NCBI GenBank assembly: GCA_916613615.1
Contig: OU744720.1
Location: 76,101,338-76,165,337 of the forward strand
Origin: Steromphala cineraria
Taxonomy: Eukaryota > Mollusca > Gastropoda > Trochida > Trochidae
Direction: 5' to 3'
Length of the DNA stretch: 64,000 nt
Positions 22,746 to 36,053 of the stretch are shown here, piece by piece; within the stretch, counting starts at the first letter, position 1; every line of letters begins with the position of its first letter. Under the pieces are notes generated by a model that did no database searches, was not told the DNA's origin, and was given only the letters and a program-made list of their open reading frames with translations. The translations under genes were made by a program, and so were the position numbers.

Positions 22746-22904
22746 AGATTAGTATTCTCGTTATCAGCCTGTCTGCCTAAACCTTTGAATATTCCTGACA
22801 CACTATCGCCCTCTCAAGCATGCTTTCCCTCACTTGGGAATCAATGGGAGATTATCTCGATACGTGTGGCGTCGACATCAATGGCAAAAGAACATCCGTT
22901 TCAT

Positions 22905-23365
22905 GTATTGGTTTTACAGAAGCAGGGAATATGTAAAAGTGAAATCAGATTTCGATTTAATCTCAACCTGCTTAACAGCCCTTTTACTTCATTCAAACAG
23001 GGAATATGTAAAAGTGAGTTTGATCAAATCTCAACCTTTTTACCATCAGTCCTTTATCGTTCAAACAGTGAATATGTAAAAGTCTTATCCCGGTTTGATT
23101 AGATTTAAGACTTTATACCGTCAGTTCTTTGTCGTTCAAGTGAATATGTAAAAGCAAAATCTCAATTCGATTAAATCTCAACCTTACTAGAATCAGTCCT
23201 CACTTCACCTTAGTTTCTCTTGCAGCTTGAACACCAGACCTTGGGCAATAACTATTTCAAACGCTCAAATAGCCACTACAAAGGCGAATCCTTTAAAATC
23301 AGCGCATATGAAATCATAGTTCGATTAAATCTCAACCCGATTAACAGTGCTTTTACATCGTTCAA
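22905..23365. repeat. Degenerate minisatellite, period about 68-75 bp
   Basis: GAATATGTAAAAG occurs at 22927, 23002, 23070 and 23142, each followed by an AATCTCAACC-type block, a CAGTCCTT/CAGCCCTT block and a CATTCAA/CGTTCAA block. A weaker fifth unit lies near 23310-23365. Overlapping open frames here are by-products of the repeat. Confidence 0.8.
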
Positions 23366-24839
23366 ATTGCTTCTGCATTTTGAACACCAAGAGTGGAAAA
23401 AGTTGGATCAAGATGCTCCAATAGCTACAACATTCACTTCTCTATGTATCTATGAAAAATGGAAGCTGTGCATGAAACTCAAATGCGTGTAATGGAGGTA
23501 TGGATTTCAAGAAGACACTGTTGTTGAAACCAGTCCTCGGCTCAGTCAATAGCTTCCTCTCTCCCCTGATCTCTTCCCAGACCCCCTGATCGGATATGTG
23601 AGCAGATTTCCCAAAATAATTGACATTTTATTCGATTCAATATTACACCCCGTGCTTCGAATGCGTAATTTCAATTCCTCTCGGATTTCATACATTTAAA
23701 TGAAGTGCCCGCTATGTTTAATTTCCCAACCAGGTTGCTGTGAGTCACGCAGCATCCATGATGTAATATTCAAGACGAACACCGGTCCTATCTCTGTGCA
23801 GCGAGCAGACTGACTATATGCTAATTTGACATTCTGCTGAAATAATTGAGTTTTAGGAGCAGGTATTGCTATAACGAGGTAATTTGAAGTATCATGTCAC
23901 ACTAATATAAAACTGCAATAACCATCCTTTGCAAGATAAAAAGTTTGGAGCTGAAAGTGATACTCTGTATGAAATATTTTCATGTGGGTAATAATCGTCT
24001 TGGTTGATATGAAAGGAAAGGATATTGAACGTTTGATAAGACGTTTTGTGATAAAAATTGTCATATTGCTGCTTTTTACGAACTCTTTGCACTGATAGAA
24101 TAAAACCATTCAGTAAAAGATATTACAGACTACGCTGAAATTGCTTCTAACTTTTCTGTAATGCAATGACGAGATTAGTTTATGTCTAAGACTGGGGGGA
24201 AGCTATCACTGATCATTTTCTTATTGTCATGCTTCGGATTGAGGTGTTCAGAAAGGATCTGATAAAAATAAAATTTTATTTAAATAAAAGACCACTGGTA
24301 TGCTTGTTGTTGCACTATTACAAAACCTTTTCGTGAAACGAATATTTACTGACACGCTTTAAACATTTTTTGGGGGAAAACGAAATTTGATTGCCAAATA
24401 TGTGATATTCTTTTTTCATTGTCATATCAGAAAATAAATTAATAGTTTTATAACACGCGTTTGTTTTCACAAATAAAAGCAATGCAAGTAGCATACAACA
24501 ATCGTGACAAGACTTATGTCATAAGTCAGGGGATAAACTTGAAATTGTTTATTATATTTAATTATTTGCGAGACAGGGAAATGAACATCAACATTGAAAA
24601 TATTTATTTAGAGTAATATCATTTTCTATCAACAAGAGTTAAATTTGAATAAGGAAATAAGGAACTCAGGAAACATCTTTTTCAACTTTATCATTTCATG
24701 ACAAGTTTCGGTTAATACACGTACCTTCAACGGGTATCAATAAAGATAGTTTAATTATAATCAGAAAACTTGACTTTGTTATTTACTCTATATTTACTGT
24801 ACATGCCCTTAACAGTCTTTATCACCATCTTGTCTTTTC
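23366..24839. other. Gene-free stretch with a GC-richer patch at 23500-23830
   Basis: The patch contains TGCTGTGAGTCACGCAGCA (23736-23754): an AP-1 core TGAGTCA flanked by inverted TGCTG/CAGCA, resembling a Maf recognition element with altered spacing. The rest is AT-rich and empty. Confidence 0.3.
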
Positions 24840-26345
24840 GTAGTTATAGCAAGCAGGAACCTGTTATCCCCCCTTTCCTTTACCCTCCCATGCAAACACC
24901 CCCTGCCCCCGGGCTTATCGCCAGGGGATGTCACACCTGGCCGTACACACCGAGTAAATTCAACCTGGTTGATCCAATATTTATACAGTCCCTCCAAGTA
25001 GCGCGAACGTGAATAAATGACACTTTGACACTTTGTGAGACCAGAGATTATCTCAAGGGTACGTGGCAATTTGTCTAATTATAGTCATTTGTTTTACCGG
25101 TTAGGAAACTCGCAAACTGTTTACTAGATTAACACTTAGACTTGAAACGGATATTTCAAAATAATAAAGTTATTGAAAAGGGAAATTCATTTGATTTTAA
25201 CATATCATGTAAATATCTATAAATGAAAGAGACTAGTAAAGTTTAACAAGCTAACGTTGATTTATGAATTTCACCAGTACACATCATAATAACAAAAATA
25301 ACAAAAAATTGAGAGAATTAGAACAAAACATGGTATGACATAAATATGGTATGTCAAGTTATATCTCATATTATGTGTCTGGCTTTTATAATGTGCTTTT
25401 CAGACAAGGATAATTCATTATTTAAATTCGTGGACAAGAGTCAGTGGGTTTGACTATATGGCCTGTTTGCCGCTGGGGTTCGTGAGATAAACGTCAGACA
25501 TGACGTTTGTGACGGATTCATAAGCTATGTGTGAATAATATTTGATATATATCTTTAAATGACTTAAAGGTGTGAACATAAATGACTTATGACGATATTG
25601 AAATGAATCTGACTTTTCAAAACTAAAATACATAAAATTAGTCATAAGTTTACAACACCATCCAACTTTATCATATCGTGACATCTGGAAAGAGTAATAT
25701 GAAATATGTTTTCTAATAACCGTTTTCCTATTTTGAAATTCCAGTTTCATGATAATAAATGTCAAATACAGGTAAAATCGACGTAGATTGTGAACAAATG
25801 TAACATTGTTACGAATAAATGTGTATTTTGCAGATAGTGAAATCAATGAATATTACAATGTTCGATACATTTCAAATTTGATTGATAGCGTAATATTCGA
25901 TATTTTTTATATACATTTTAGAGCATGGATTTTCTTCATATGCATTTTTCCAACATTTAAAAGACCTCATACACCTACTAATAAGTGATAGTACAAAAGC
26001 ACAAATGTTACAGTTACGAGATGTGAGAAATATATCTAAGACATAAAAGGTTTGTCAAATGTATATTTCTGATGTTATTTGTTTACGACGTGCATGTTAT
26101 GTATGTTTGAAATTCAAGAATATATGTCCCCCAACCAATCGAATCAGCCTATTTCCCACGCCCAGTCATTGTGTCGAGTCAGTGATAATAGCCCGACCGA
26201 GCCACCGTAGCCTTTTAGTCGCATGTCAATCAAATTGTCCTTTCTCGTCTAACACAAGAAGTCCGTGCAGCCTTGTCAATTTCAAACTAATTGTCAACTC
26301 GCGACTTCTGGCTTCTTCTTCTACCGCCTTTCAGACTCCTTTGTC
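24840..26345. other. Gene-free stretch with GC-richer patches at 24840-25010 and 26120-26345
   Basis: The first patch is C-rich (CCCCCTGCCCCCGGGC near 24900). The second contains CCAATCGAATCAGCC near 26136. Open frames over them have no recognisable domains. No repeats are seen. Confidence 0.3.
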
Positions 26346-28472
26346 GTCAAGCTGACAATGTCAGGATTGAAATTATAAATCACGCTGGTTAAAAGGTCAT
26401 TTGACGCTTGAGGAAGGGGAAAAGTTAACATGGACATTAATCAATACATTATTCACAGAGCGATGTTATCATTAGGTTTCACAGATAAGCTCGCTTCAGG
26501 AAACAATGCTCTGATACCAGTGTATATTTTCTTTCGTGCTTCAGCGTATCAGTAGCCCGGAATATATAATTAACTTTAATGACTTCAATTCAATTGTCGG
26601 ATTCACAAGTGCCATGAGAAAATAAAAAAACCCAACGCAGATCTCTCTATGATGTACATAGTGACTAAATATTTTTTTCAATATTTTAATGTTTTGTAAA
26701 ACATAGGGGAATTATCATTTTGGTACTACCATGGTCCCTTGTGGTTGATTATAGAATTAGAACCTTTAGTTCATAATAGATTCTCATTCATTAGTTAAGA
26801 ATTTAACCAAAATTAAATATACATTAGGAACTGAAACTTGACAAAACAATAAAAAATAAAAATAAAAAAAAATAACAAAAATAACAAAACAAACAGTAGG
26901 CATTTGGATGTTTTATGTAAATGTATTGTGTGATTGATAACTGTATGTATTGTGGAAATATAAAATAAATTATGGATAAAAAGTACTCTGTTGTTGAAAT
27001 CACCGCTTTCAGAGAAGGCTCTTATGATTTGTCCTTCAGAAGGAGTAAGCGAATATCCTTCGAATCACGTCATGAAATTAACAATAAAAATAGGAAATCC
27101 TTATTTCCTAAAAGTCGTGAGTTTCACAATATGTTACTCCTTTGAGAGACATTTAGAAGTTGTAAATTGATTACGAAGCGAGTTTAATAATTCAATCTTG
27201 TCATAAAGTTGTAGATCCATAAAGCTCGTTGGTCATGCGATCAAATTGTTGTTATTAAAGTTTTCTGATAATATGGCATGCCACTTCAAAATAACATATA
27301 CAGAAATTAACAGTAAAACTAATCTGCATTATTGTACTGAATATTTCATGGAGCAGAATGATTATAGCGCTATCGCTAATCCTTCAGCCAGAAGAACAAC
27401 AATCTCGATGAATTAAGATCTTGCCATTCGCTCGCATTTAATTTAGTTTTTCATGAATTCCAACTTTCAGAATAACGGTTGATAGAGAACGGAAAGGTCG
27501 AATTAACAGTTGTTTATGAAGTGATCGAATTTTAGATGTTATTACAATGAGATAGTCTGAAAGGCGACCGAGGTCAGTCCAGATGACCTATTATGTAACT
27601 GCTTTAAGACGAAAAAGACAAATGTGACGGTCAGTTTTGGTAAAAAGACAATCGAACCTGGAGTAAATGTAAACATAGAATGTAACCATAACAACAACAT
27701 AGTGACTGAGTCTGTTGTCAAGACAAATGTGACTTATCTAGAGAGGGCAAATCTGCTATGTCAAGAAAGTTATAAAAGTTAAGTTGTATGTTTTCGTGAC
27801 CGAGTCCACACCCTAAGAGTTTGGCATGCCGCTAGACTCTACAGCATAAACATTAAAGGAACTTTATCTTGAGTCTAGAAAATGTTGGCAAATCTAGTTG
27901 CCTCAGTCAAGTATAAAGTATTCTTCAGGACTCGTTATTATGTAAAGAAATATCTATATCTTAGTCACCATCACTGAGCTCTGACCGTATCAAGACGCGC
28001 CTATTTCGCCTCGAAACTTTGTACGGTTGCAGAGAGGATGAACCCAAATATAAAGTGTTTCATTTTTTACCCTCTAAAGAACATATAACTCTTAATAGCG
28101 AAAGTGAGTTAAAAAGAAAGCGAGATCTCGTATTTCAAATCTTAATGTTCAAATATGATATCTCGAGGTCGATTAAACACATTACTATACCATTTCAAGT
28201 TGAACCACGTGCACTTGTGTGATTTGCATTTATACTTTTAAACTAAAGGGCATCTGGCCTCAGGACTTTATGAAATATATATGATGTTTATGAATAATTT
28301 CATGATGAGTACTATGTGACTTTTCTCAGAGTAGGAGTAGGGCAAACCATTTACTGTTTAATGAATGATGTGTTTTTCTTTTTAGAATATACACGTTTTG
28401 CCATTTCATGTTTTAGCAATAGTACTAGATTTTCCGTGTTCTGAATTGTATACTGTTGTGTTTTTAACATTA
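26346..28472. other. AT-rich gene-free stretch
   Basis: Includes an A-rich low-complexity run at about 26850-26895 (AATAAAAATAAAAAAAAATA-type). No gene is recognised. Confidence 0.4.
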
Positions 28473-28992
28473 TAAACTAATGTCCAAAAGAAACGATACC
28501 AAGTTTTCAACGTCCTTTTAAAGAAGTATGCACATTTTCATTCTTCAGGAAAAGATACTTTTGATTTTGTGTCTCTTCAAACGCACATGGGGTGCATAAA
28601 TCGAAATTTCAAGTTGTTTTTATGGACAGAACTTTTGTCATTTCACTATAAAATTGATAAAGTATTGAATTTAGGTAAGAATACAATCTTGTTGATACAA
28701 TGCACTTTATTTGACATAAATTCGTTGACGCGTCATTGCACTAGTACGTTTTAAAACAAACGAAAGTGTCCAATTTCTCCCTGCTATCTCGCCTTGTTAA
28801 GGAGATCCCAGATCGATGATTTTTTTAAATACATGTTTCTCGCAAATATGAAAAGATAATGTTTCATAATTTTGCTTAGAAGTTAGTTGACTACTGAAGA
28901 AATGATAAAACTATGTTTTATTCTTATCAATCTGCAATGGATTGAGTTATTGTGCGATTTGTATGGTATAGTTTCTTTTGGACACTAATTTA
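28473..28992. mobile_element. MITE-like element, 29-bp imperfect terminal inverted repeats
   Basis: The left end begins TAAACTAATGTCC at 28473. The complement of the right end begins TAAATTAGTGTCC (ending at 28992). Both continue with AAAAGAAAC and ATACCA, matching at 26 of 29 positions. The ends begin with TA, compatible with a TA target site. Length is about 520 bp with no transposase frame; the small open frame at 28569-28754 is not recognisable. Confidence 0.7.
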
Positions 28993-29335
28993 GTCTCTCA
29001 ATGGGTAGTTCACGTTCGAGTATTTTTAACATGTATATATGTTGTTGTATTATGTATTTTACATACCAGGTCAGACTTGACTTAGTTATCGGTACATGTA
29101 TGTCTGTTCTAATATAGCTCCTGTTTACTTTAGATTACGTTTGACTAATTGAAATAGCCGTACGCCATTAACTGATTTTTTATCATTATCGCGGCTTTAT
29201 ACCTTCCTTTACATTGTCATTATATACATATTAAGTTTGTTTTATTACATTAATATTTTCAGCAACAGTTATATACATAATTCTAGGTCAGGTGACACCA
29301 TTGATTAAGTTTGGTACATGTAACTTCAACATGCA
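28993..29335. other. AT-rich spacer
   Basis: Nothing is recognised. Confidence 0.4.
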
Positions 29336-29400
29336 CCAGACAGACAGACAGATATTTTATTTCAGTCTCACCTCACATAAAATACATGATACAAATTGGT
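29336..29400 (-). mobile_element. LINE 3' end fragment with (TCTG)n tail
   Basis: On the minus strand: ATGTGAGGTGAGACTGAAAT, then AAAATA, then a TCTG repeat (29352-29336). It matches the ends at 43.8 and 44.3 kb in layout. Only the last few dozen bases are recognisable. Confidence 0.5.
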
Positions 29401-30359
29401 TGTAAAAGTAACATTAAAGTGAGCCACCCTTTAAGGGTTATGAGAGACTATCATCAAAAAGTAAATAAGAAGTATATAAACATTCTAAGATATGATAAAT
29501 ATGACTTAAAATAAAGCACCAAGTATCTCTACACACATTTCAAGTCCCCATCATTAAGCAATTCCAAACTTACCAATATTAAGAGCTGCAAGTTCAAATC
29601 ATTTCAATTAACAAAATATTTCATATCTCAGTCATCCAAGTCTACCTAAAGGAGCAGTGATAGAATTTTCAGCGATACAACCTATATCCATAAATCAAAA
29701 CTGCTATGAATCCTTATGCTATCTTATGATTAAAAGTAATAATGTTAACTTGTTTCATTCTTTATTTCATGTCTCAATAATTTAAGTCAACACCTGTTCA
29801 AATCAAGTATTAGCCAAATGGTTTATAATATATGTCTAACGCTAAGGAGACTCATATTGTAATCTTAATGTATTTTTTATGACTACTTATTGTATATATA
29901 TGTATACATCATTCCATTCAGAATACACGATTTCAACAAATATTGTAATGTATCATATTTATACTTCAATAATGTGTCATATGACCCAAGAACACACTAG
30001 CTTATCTTATCAGCGGCTGTCATTAAATATCAAATATCTTCCAACAAGACATTATACAAACTAAATGGGAACGCTGTTGTACCGGATATACTCAAGACTT
30101 TTTATTTACAAATATAATCTCCGTTATTTGTTGCCTGTCAGAGCTGGCGAGAGAGATAATTACAAACAAATGTTACCATTAAAGGTATCTTAAACATGTT
30201 ATCATTCCCGATAGTGTATATTAGGTAATTTCAATAATTCAACCTATAGCAGTCATTACACATCTTGATAAGCCTAATGTCAGTAAGTACAGCTAACACG
30301 TGTTAAAACGCAATCAATCCGCGAAATAAACACTTCAAAACGTTCATTATCTCTTTTCA
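29401..30359. other. AT-rich gene-free stretch
   Basis: An AAAGGAGCAGTGATAG word near 29649 distantly resembles the TTAA-type MITE end. Otherwise nothing is recognised. Confidence 0.35.
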
Positions 30360-30760
30360 AGTCGGCCAGATAGCTCGGTCTCTAGCAATCAAAGGCGAGC
30401 TGACAGGCAATGCGCTGTGAGGAGCTCAGCGTGATGAGTCAGCTGCCTATCATCAGCCAATCGCTGCGTCCAATTTACAATTCTCGCGCTGTGATTGGCT
30501 GACAATAAATATGTTAGCTGCAGGGTTAGGCATGGAGTATGGTGACCTAGTTTTCGCATTGCGCGATGGTATTCACTAGCAAAGGCTAGCTACAGCCTTT
30601 CCACAACTGTTCCCCTCAATGTATACAGGCGTCCCGCCATGTTGGATGGTTGGGAGATAAATACACACATAGCAAGCTATTCCCGGCCCTGATAAACTCC
30701 TCACTGCTTGTAGCCTCGACTGTAATGATTTGCACATGTGAAGAAACCCGTTCGCCATTC
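30360..30760. promoter_or_regulatory. Candidate regulatory island: inverted CCAAT pair and YY1-like site
   Basis: CAGCCAATC (30454-30462) and GATTGGCTG (30493-30501) form a perfect 9-bp inverted repeat, with a further CCAAT at 30470-30474. CCAAT boxes bind NF-Y. TGAGTCAGC (30435-30443) is an AP-1/Maf-type half site. GCCATGTTGG (30636-30645) is a YY1-type site. The island stands out in GC from its AT-rich surroundings. No coding exon is convincing. It could be a distal enhancer or an unannotated promoter. Confidence 0.4.
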
Positions 30761-32039
30761 TAAATAAGGCGATTCAGGATACCTTGCAAATTTGATTCAA
30801 ATTTTCTTTGAAATATTTTTTTATTTTTCAAATGATGACATTTTTCATGTATATCTGTAGATTGATTTTAGGCAATTAGATCTGGAATGTTTTTTTGTAT
30901 GATTGCGATTTGTGTAAATTTCGTTCATATTCGCTTTCTTACAATTTTTCTTTGGAACGTACTTTTCTTTGTCCACTTTTAAAAATCTTATCTTCAATAA
31001 TACCAATTAAGAAAGATGTTCATGTCAATAATATCCACTTTATTCATCTATTTATATATATTTATTTACAATAACATTTTCCCCACAGCATAAACTGATG
31101 TAACATTCAACAACTTTTATCATCTTTGTTCATATCAATTATAAATGCCCTAGTTTTTCATATTTAAGTGACAGTTATGTCTGTTTTATACTAGTCAAAG
31201 GTCGGGACCATGCCTACTGTATCACAGGATTTGTGTGACAAGCACGTTTGTCATATTTATTACATGGTTGCATTTGCATAACTCAAACCAGTTTATAACA
31301 ACCGGTGCCCCTCTAAATATGCTAAAACCACACTCCATATTGACCGTGTTTCCAGTTGATAACAACCCCGATAGCAGAGAGGTTTTACCGGTGTCGAGGC
31401 AAAATGTTCCCATGAAATAATATCCTCTAAGGAGCCTCAGAGGAAAGCTCGAACAATGTATCTCATTTCAACATTTTATGACATACATGTATGAATAAAA
31501 AGAAGTGTGCAATACAACGAACTTGAATGAATACTAAACTAAATAAGATAAGAACATAATGAAAAAGATATTTTGATTTGGTTTAGGAAACTATTCCCCT
31601 TAAAAGGCATTTAGAAGTTTGAATATTAGACAATGAGTATTATGAATGATCAACTTCTTTATAGTAGAATGTGTCAATGGCACATATCAATTTTGAATTT
31701 TGTGTTGTAAAACATAACCAATTGCTTTGTTCAAATAAAACATGAAGACATGGCGTGTTATTCAGAAACTCTTCACGATAGGAATGCATATTAGGTACAA
31801 TGATAAATGTTGAGTTGTATTTTCAGATTGAATATTAAAATTTGTACGGGTCATTGGATTTAATACAGATATTTATCAATCTGTATTATCTACCATCGTA
31901 CATTGTATTGTCTTCGATTTAGTCAGGCAAACATACTGTACAGACCAAAGGCGCAGACTATTTACGTCTTTGTACATACTTAGCTTTAAATAAAAGTCGT
32001 CAGTATAACAATGATATATAACATTAGCGAAAGTCCAAT
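30761..32039. other. AT-rich gene-free stretch
   Basis: Nothing is recognised on either strand. Confidence 0.4.
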
Positions 32040-32560
32040 TGTAAGACTGGCGTCACCGATAGGCTAGATGTCCGATACAACAGCTGTATCCTGCGTGCAA
32101 TAACTGATACATTTCTCATGCTTTTATCGCCATTAGCACAGGACAGATAGTAATGTCAATGGTCCCATATGTGCCCCGACCCCGCGCCATGTTGAGCGGA
32201 CGTGAGGGATAATAGGAAAGGCCACTCGATGATATTATTGACTAAGTTTTCCACAAAGACATTTCGGTCTGGCACGGTGTCACTTCGTACACGTTTTGTA
32301 GGACTCGCTTTTTCACTAACGCGACCCTGAGCTGTGAATATTCTTGTGGAGCCAATGTAGGCCCATACACTTGCACAGTTCAGACCTGTAAATATCCCTC
32401 ATTGCTCACCGTACTGGCTTGAACAGCCAACAATGACGCTTGCAGATGATTGGAATTGAAAAGGGCTTTGTTGCCTGGCCCATTTAAATACTCAGTATGA
32501 TGCATTTGACAGAGTTCATTCAAGCAGATGCAACGTGCATTTTATTATCACAGGCGGCTC
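32040..32560. other. Candidate regulatory island with YY1-like word
   Basis: Non-repetitive and GC-richer. GCCATGTTG at 32186-32194 follows a CCCGACCCCGC block. No open frame of note. Confidence 0.3.
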
Positions 32561-34904
32561 TGTGCAAAGGATATATGGGGTTTTGATTAGCGCTTTCGAG
32601 CGAACAAAGACATTCAAGACAAACATACGCTGTAATGTATGCACGTGGATATATTGCATGTTATAATCCTGTGAATGAAAATAAATTATGTTTTAAATAA
32701 CAACAATGATTTAGAACGGCGTTTTGAAAATATACACACACCACACTGTATTAGTGTACATCAGAGGGCGGATCCCAAGCTTGTGAAAGGGCGAGGGGTT
32801 GTAATATTGTGTTTCACCCCTGAGTGGCAGGGGGAGGGAGGGTTTTGAGTTTAATAAGAGCCAGATGCACGTTAATGTACACAGACTGTGAAAATAGGTC
32901 GGGTATTGTGACCTTTGCTTTCTAAAACGTCATGTACATTAGCCGAGCTCTGATGCCATCATTTCAATTTTTATCAATAAACGTGCACGATTAACACTTT
33001 ACACAATTACACAATCACTGATTTATAAATTAAGTTATAAATTTTCAGTTGTACATAGAATCAAAATGGGATTTGCTCATTTCTTTGGTTGTTCATTTCA
33101 CACTGTGTTTATGTTTTCTAACTATTTAAGTGTGTCATTTCAATTTTATGACGTTACAAAAGATACACGCTACCAAAGACACAAACATGTAAGATGATTT
33201 AAACTACAACTTCGTTAGTTTTAAGCAAGATGACAAAAACTAAAGAATAAAACATTTGTAAGTTTCTCTACTCTCTTATGACACTGTAAAACAACGACCG
33301 CTCCAAATCTAAAAAATCACATTAAACTGTGCCTGTAAAGTCAGATTAATCGCGATAGAAATCTTCTAGGTGACAAAAACTCCAAACTCTGAACTCTCGA
33401 CACGGCCCTAGACCATGAGCACTACCGCCAAGCGATTATTCCATGCCCGGAGGGATCAAGTGAATCCTACTTCACGGCGTGAAGCTATGCCAGTGAGATT
33501 AGGTTACAGGGTGAAATGTATAATTAATGTGGTATACCAACTTGTATTGTATATGGGAGTTTCAGCGAAGCCATTGAGTTGAGTGAACGCATTTGACCGT
33601 GAAATTACCTCAAACCGACGCCTGTGCAAGCATAATATGAATCTGGTTTGCAAACATAATGTTAAAGACCATCATTTCCTGTAAAATAATTCTTTACAGC
33701 GATCTCATAAACATGTCCACATGGACCACATAACCTTAACTGAATGTTCCACACAGGGATTTCATTTAATCAAAACATTGTGATTAAATTACCATATTAA
33801 AAATTAGATGATCAATTTATTACCGGCATTGAAAATGCTTGTGCTAGACTTAAGTGTATTTGGTCATTGATTTTTAGGCCCAGACTGAAAGCTGTTACCA
33901 GGAGCCTGTATCAGTGGATGAAGCAAGTGTCATAAACGTGTCAGCCCGCCGTGTTTATCGACATTTAATTCAAATCGAAGTTTTTATTTCTCTCTATTTA
34001 ATAAAATCTTATCGGCAAGTTTGACAGATGTGCTCTGAAAGGATGTAACGATTAAGCATTTACTCATGGCTACACTGCACCCAAAGTGTTGGCAGAGAAT
34101 TTGTTTGACTGATTTTAATTTTGTATTGAAAACAGATAAACAAGTGTTTAACTCATTTACTATCTACTAAGTTAAGCATGTTTACGGATAAAACACTCTA
34201 TTCTATTTTTTCATATTTTTCCTTCCAGTGGTTATTTCGGTCATTTCCTACCTCCAAAATGACCTGTAAAACATTGGTATATTACATGATTCAAAAGAGT
34301 AGGCCTTAACCCTGTCTAATAACTAAATAATTTTATTTCATTGAATATCAAAATGGAGCTGAAGAATGCGCGGTCAACTCTTATTTGGACTTGTTGTCAG
34401 GAAAACATGATATTTTAAAACATATGATGTGTAATATCGCTCTTTAGCAGACTAATTTCTATCGTGTTGATAAGGCATAGTTTTAAGTGTTTTAAAGCCT
34501 TTCGAATTAAGGAAATCAAATATAAGCGTGACATTTCGTGTAAAATCAATCATCAACGTGTCATCGGTGTTAAGGAGACTAATTTCCAACCCGTTCGTAA
34601 ATTGCTGAAGTGTTGTTAAGCCTCGAGCGAATTATGGCCTTCAGATAAAACCGTGATGTTTCGAGTATCAACCATCAATATATACGTTTTACAGGTACAA
34701 AAATTGATCTTTGATCATGTCTACTGCATTTAATGTAGTTGATTAACGTCAACGAAAGTTTCATGTAGATGTTTCGATAATGAACATTTTGAACTTTTTG
34801 AAGATCATTTCATCAGACAAGCATGAACTATTACTTATGTTGTATTTGATTATGAAAAGGAATTGTTATCCTGTTTTAAACTACACTTAATGATGTGCAT
34901 TTAA
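32561..34904. other. Gene-free stretch with a small GC-richer patch at 33370-33530
   Basis: The patch reads through ACTACCGCCAAGCGATTATTCC and TTCACGGCGTGAAG, the latter a TTCACG/CGTGAA inverted repeat. The rest is AT-rich and empty. Confidence 0.3.
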
Positions 34905-35540
34905 GTTTACCTACGCTAGGTGTTAACATTATTTACTTACCTTAAGCTTAATTATCCCAGGTAACATTATGTAACGGTATAACACGCCCATGGGTAGCGT
35001 TTTTATTGTTAAAAGGTATACCTAAGCAGAGCAGTTACATTTTGATTTGTACTGTACAAAACTACAAATACGACAAGCATAAACATTATTCATTTTATAA
35101 AAAAAAGGCATATCTACTCTAAGTTATAACATTAATAAACATTTAAAAAAGGCATATCTACTCTAAGTTATAACATTAATAAAAAAAAAGTGTTAACTTT
35201 TCTATACATAGCTACAATTACGCCAAGTGTTAAATCAATGTATATTGACATATCTACTCAAAGTGGTAGTATTTGTGATAATTAAACTACGCTAAGTGCA
35301 ATAGTTTTGTATATGAAGCTATAACTACACCAAGTGTTCATTTATCATTGTATAAATACTACACTAAGTGGTAACATATAGGGTTATCATACTTTTGTAA
35401 TTTTAAACATTTATTTCTACTCAAAGGTTTAGATACGATATCCGTCAACATTATTCATTGTATAAAGGCATATCTACGCTAAGAGGTAACATTAATAAAG
35501 ATTTAACTAAGCAAGTTGGTAACATTATTCACAGTTACAC
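34905..35540. repeat. Decayed satellite-like array around CTACNCTAAGTGGTAACATTA
   Basis: Versions of CTACGCTAAGTGGTAACATT occur about 11 times, near 34911, 35114, 35157, 35213, 35253, 35287, 35325, 35358, 35418, 35473 and 35508. Spacing is irregular, roughly 33-60 bp apart from a longer first gap. The pair at about 35100-35175 is a near-exact duplication; the others are diverged. No coding potential. Confidence 0.75.
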
Positions 35541-35972
35541 GAGCAGGGTCTAGGATCCTCTCGACTCTTATCTCTTTCCGCCATGTTTACTCATAACTGG
35601 AGTTATTCAATCACACCTCTTAACTGACCACACTTCCCAGTGTACTTTTAGCTTTAGCCTGCTTGCAATGATAAACTTGCTGTTGTCTTCTAGACTAACA
35701 TGTAGTCAATGATGGTTAGATTTATTCCTATAATTCTTATGATTTAATTAACGATATGAAATAGAATTAAACGGAATACTGAAAAATACAAGAATCTAGA
35801 CTTCATAACATTTTTGAGCCTTAAGTAGGCTCACTTTTTTCCTTTAGGGTTTAGATGACAGATTGGTACGAATTGTAGAAGTGAAAGTCAGAGAATTAGT
35901 GTTTGGCTATAGAAGAAATAAAGTGTTGATGACACTGGTGGGAAACTTTAAGGTAACATTTACTTTGTTAAC
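35541..35972. other. AT-rich spacer
   Basis: A YY1-like GCCATGTTT lies at 35580-35588 within a small GC-richer patch. Nothing else is recognised. Confidence 0.35.
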
Positions 35973-36053
35973 ATATATGGAATAAAGTTAAAATATATGG
36001 AATAAAGTTAAACTATTTGGAATTTAGTTTAAATATATCGAATAAACTTAAGG
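35973..36053. repeat. Short tandem repeat, 20-21 bp period, four units
   Basis: Units read ATATATGGAATAAAGTTAAA at 35973 and 35993. Two more diverged units follow to 36053 (TATTTGGAATTTAGTTTAAA, TATATCGAATAAACTTAAGG). Confidence 0.85.

Noticed and set aside
22785..23102. Repetitive open frames suggesting a repeat protein
   Set aside because: They arise from the 68-75-bp minisatellite; the frame is not kept between units.
30360..30400. tRNA-like A box (TAGCTCGGTC) at the start of the 30.4-kb island
   Set aside because: No B box at the right distance and no foldable cloverleaf.
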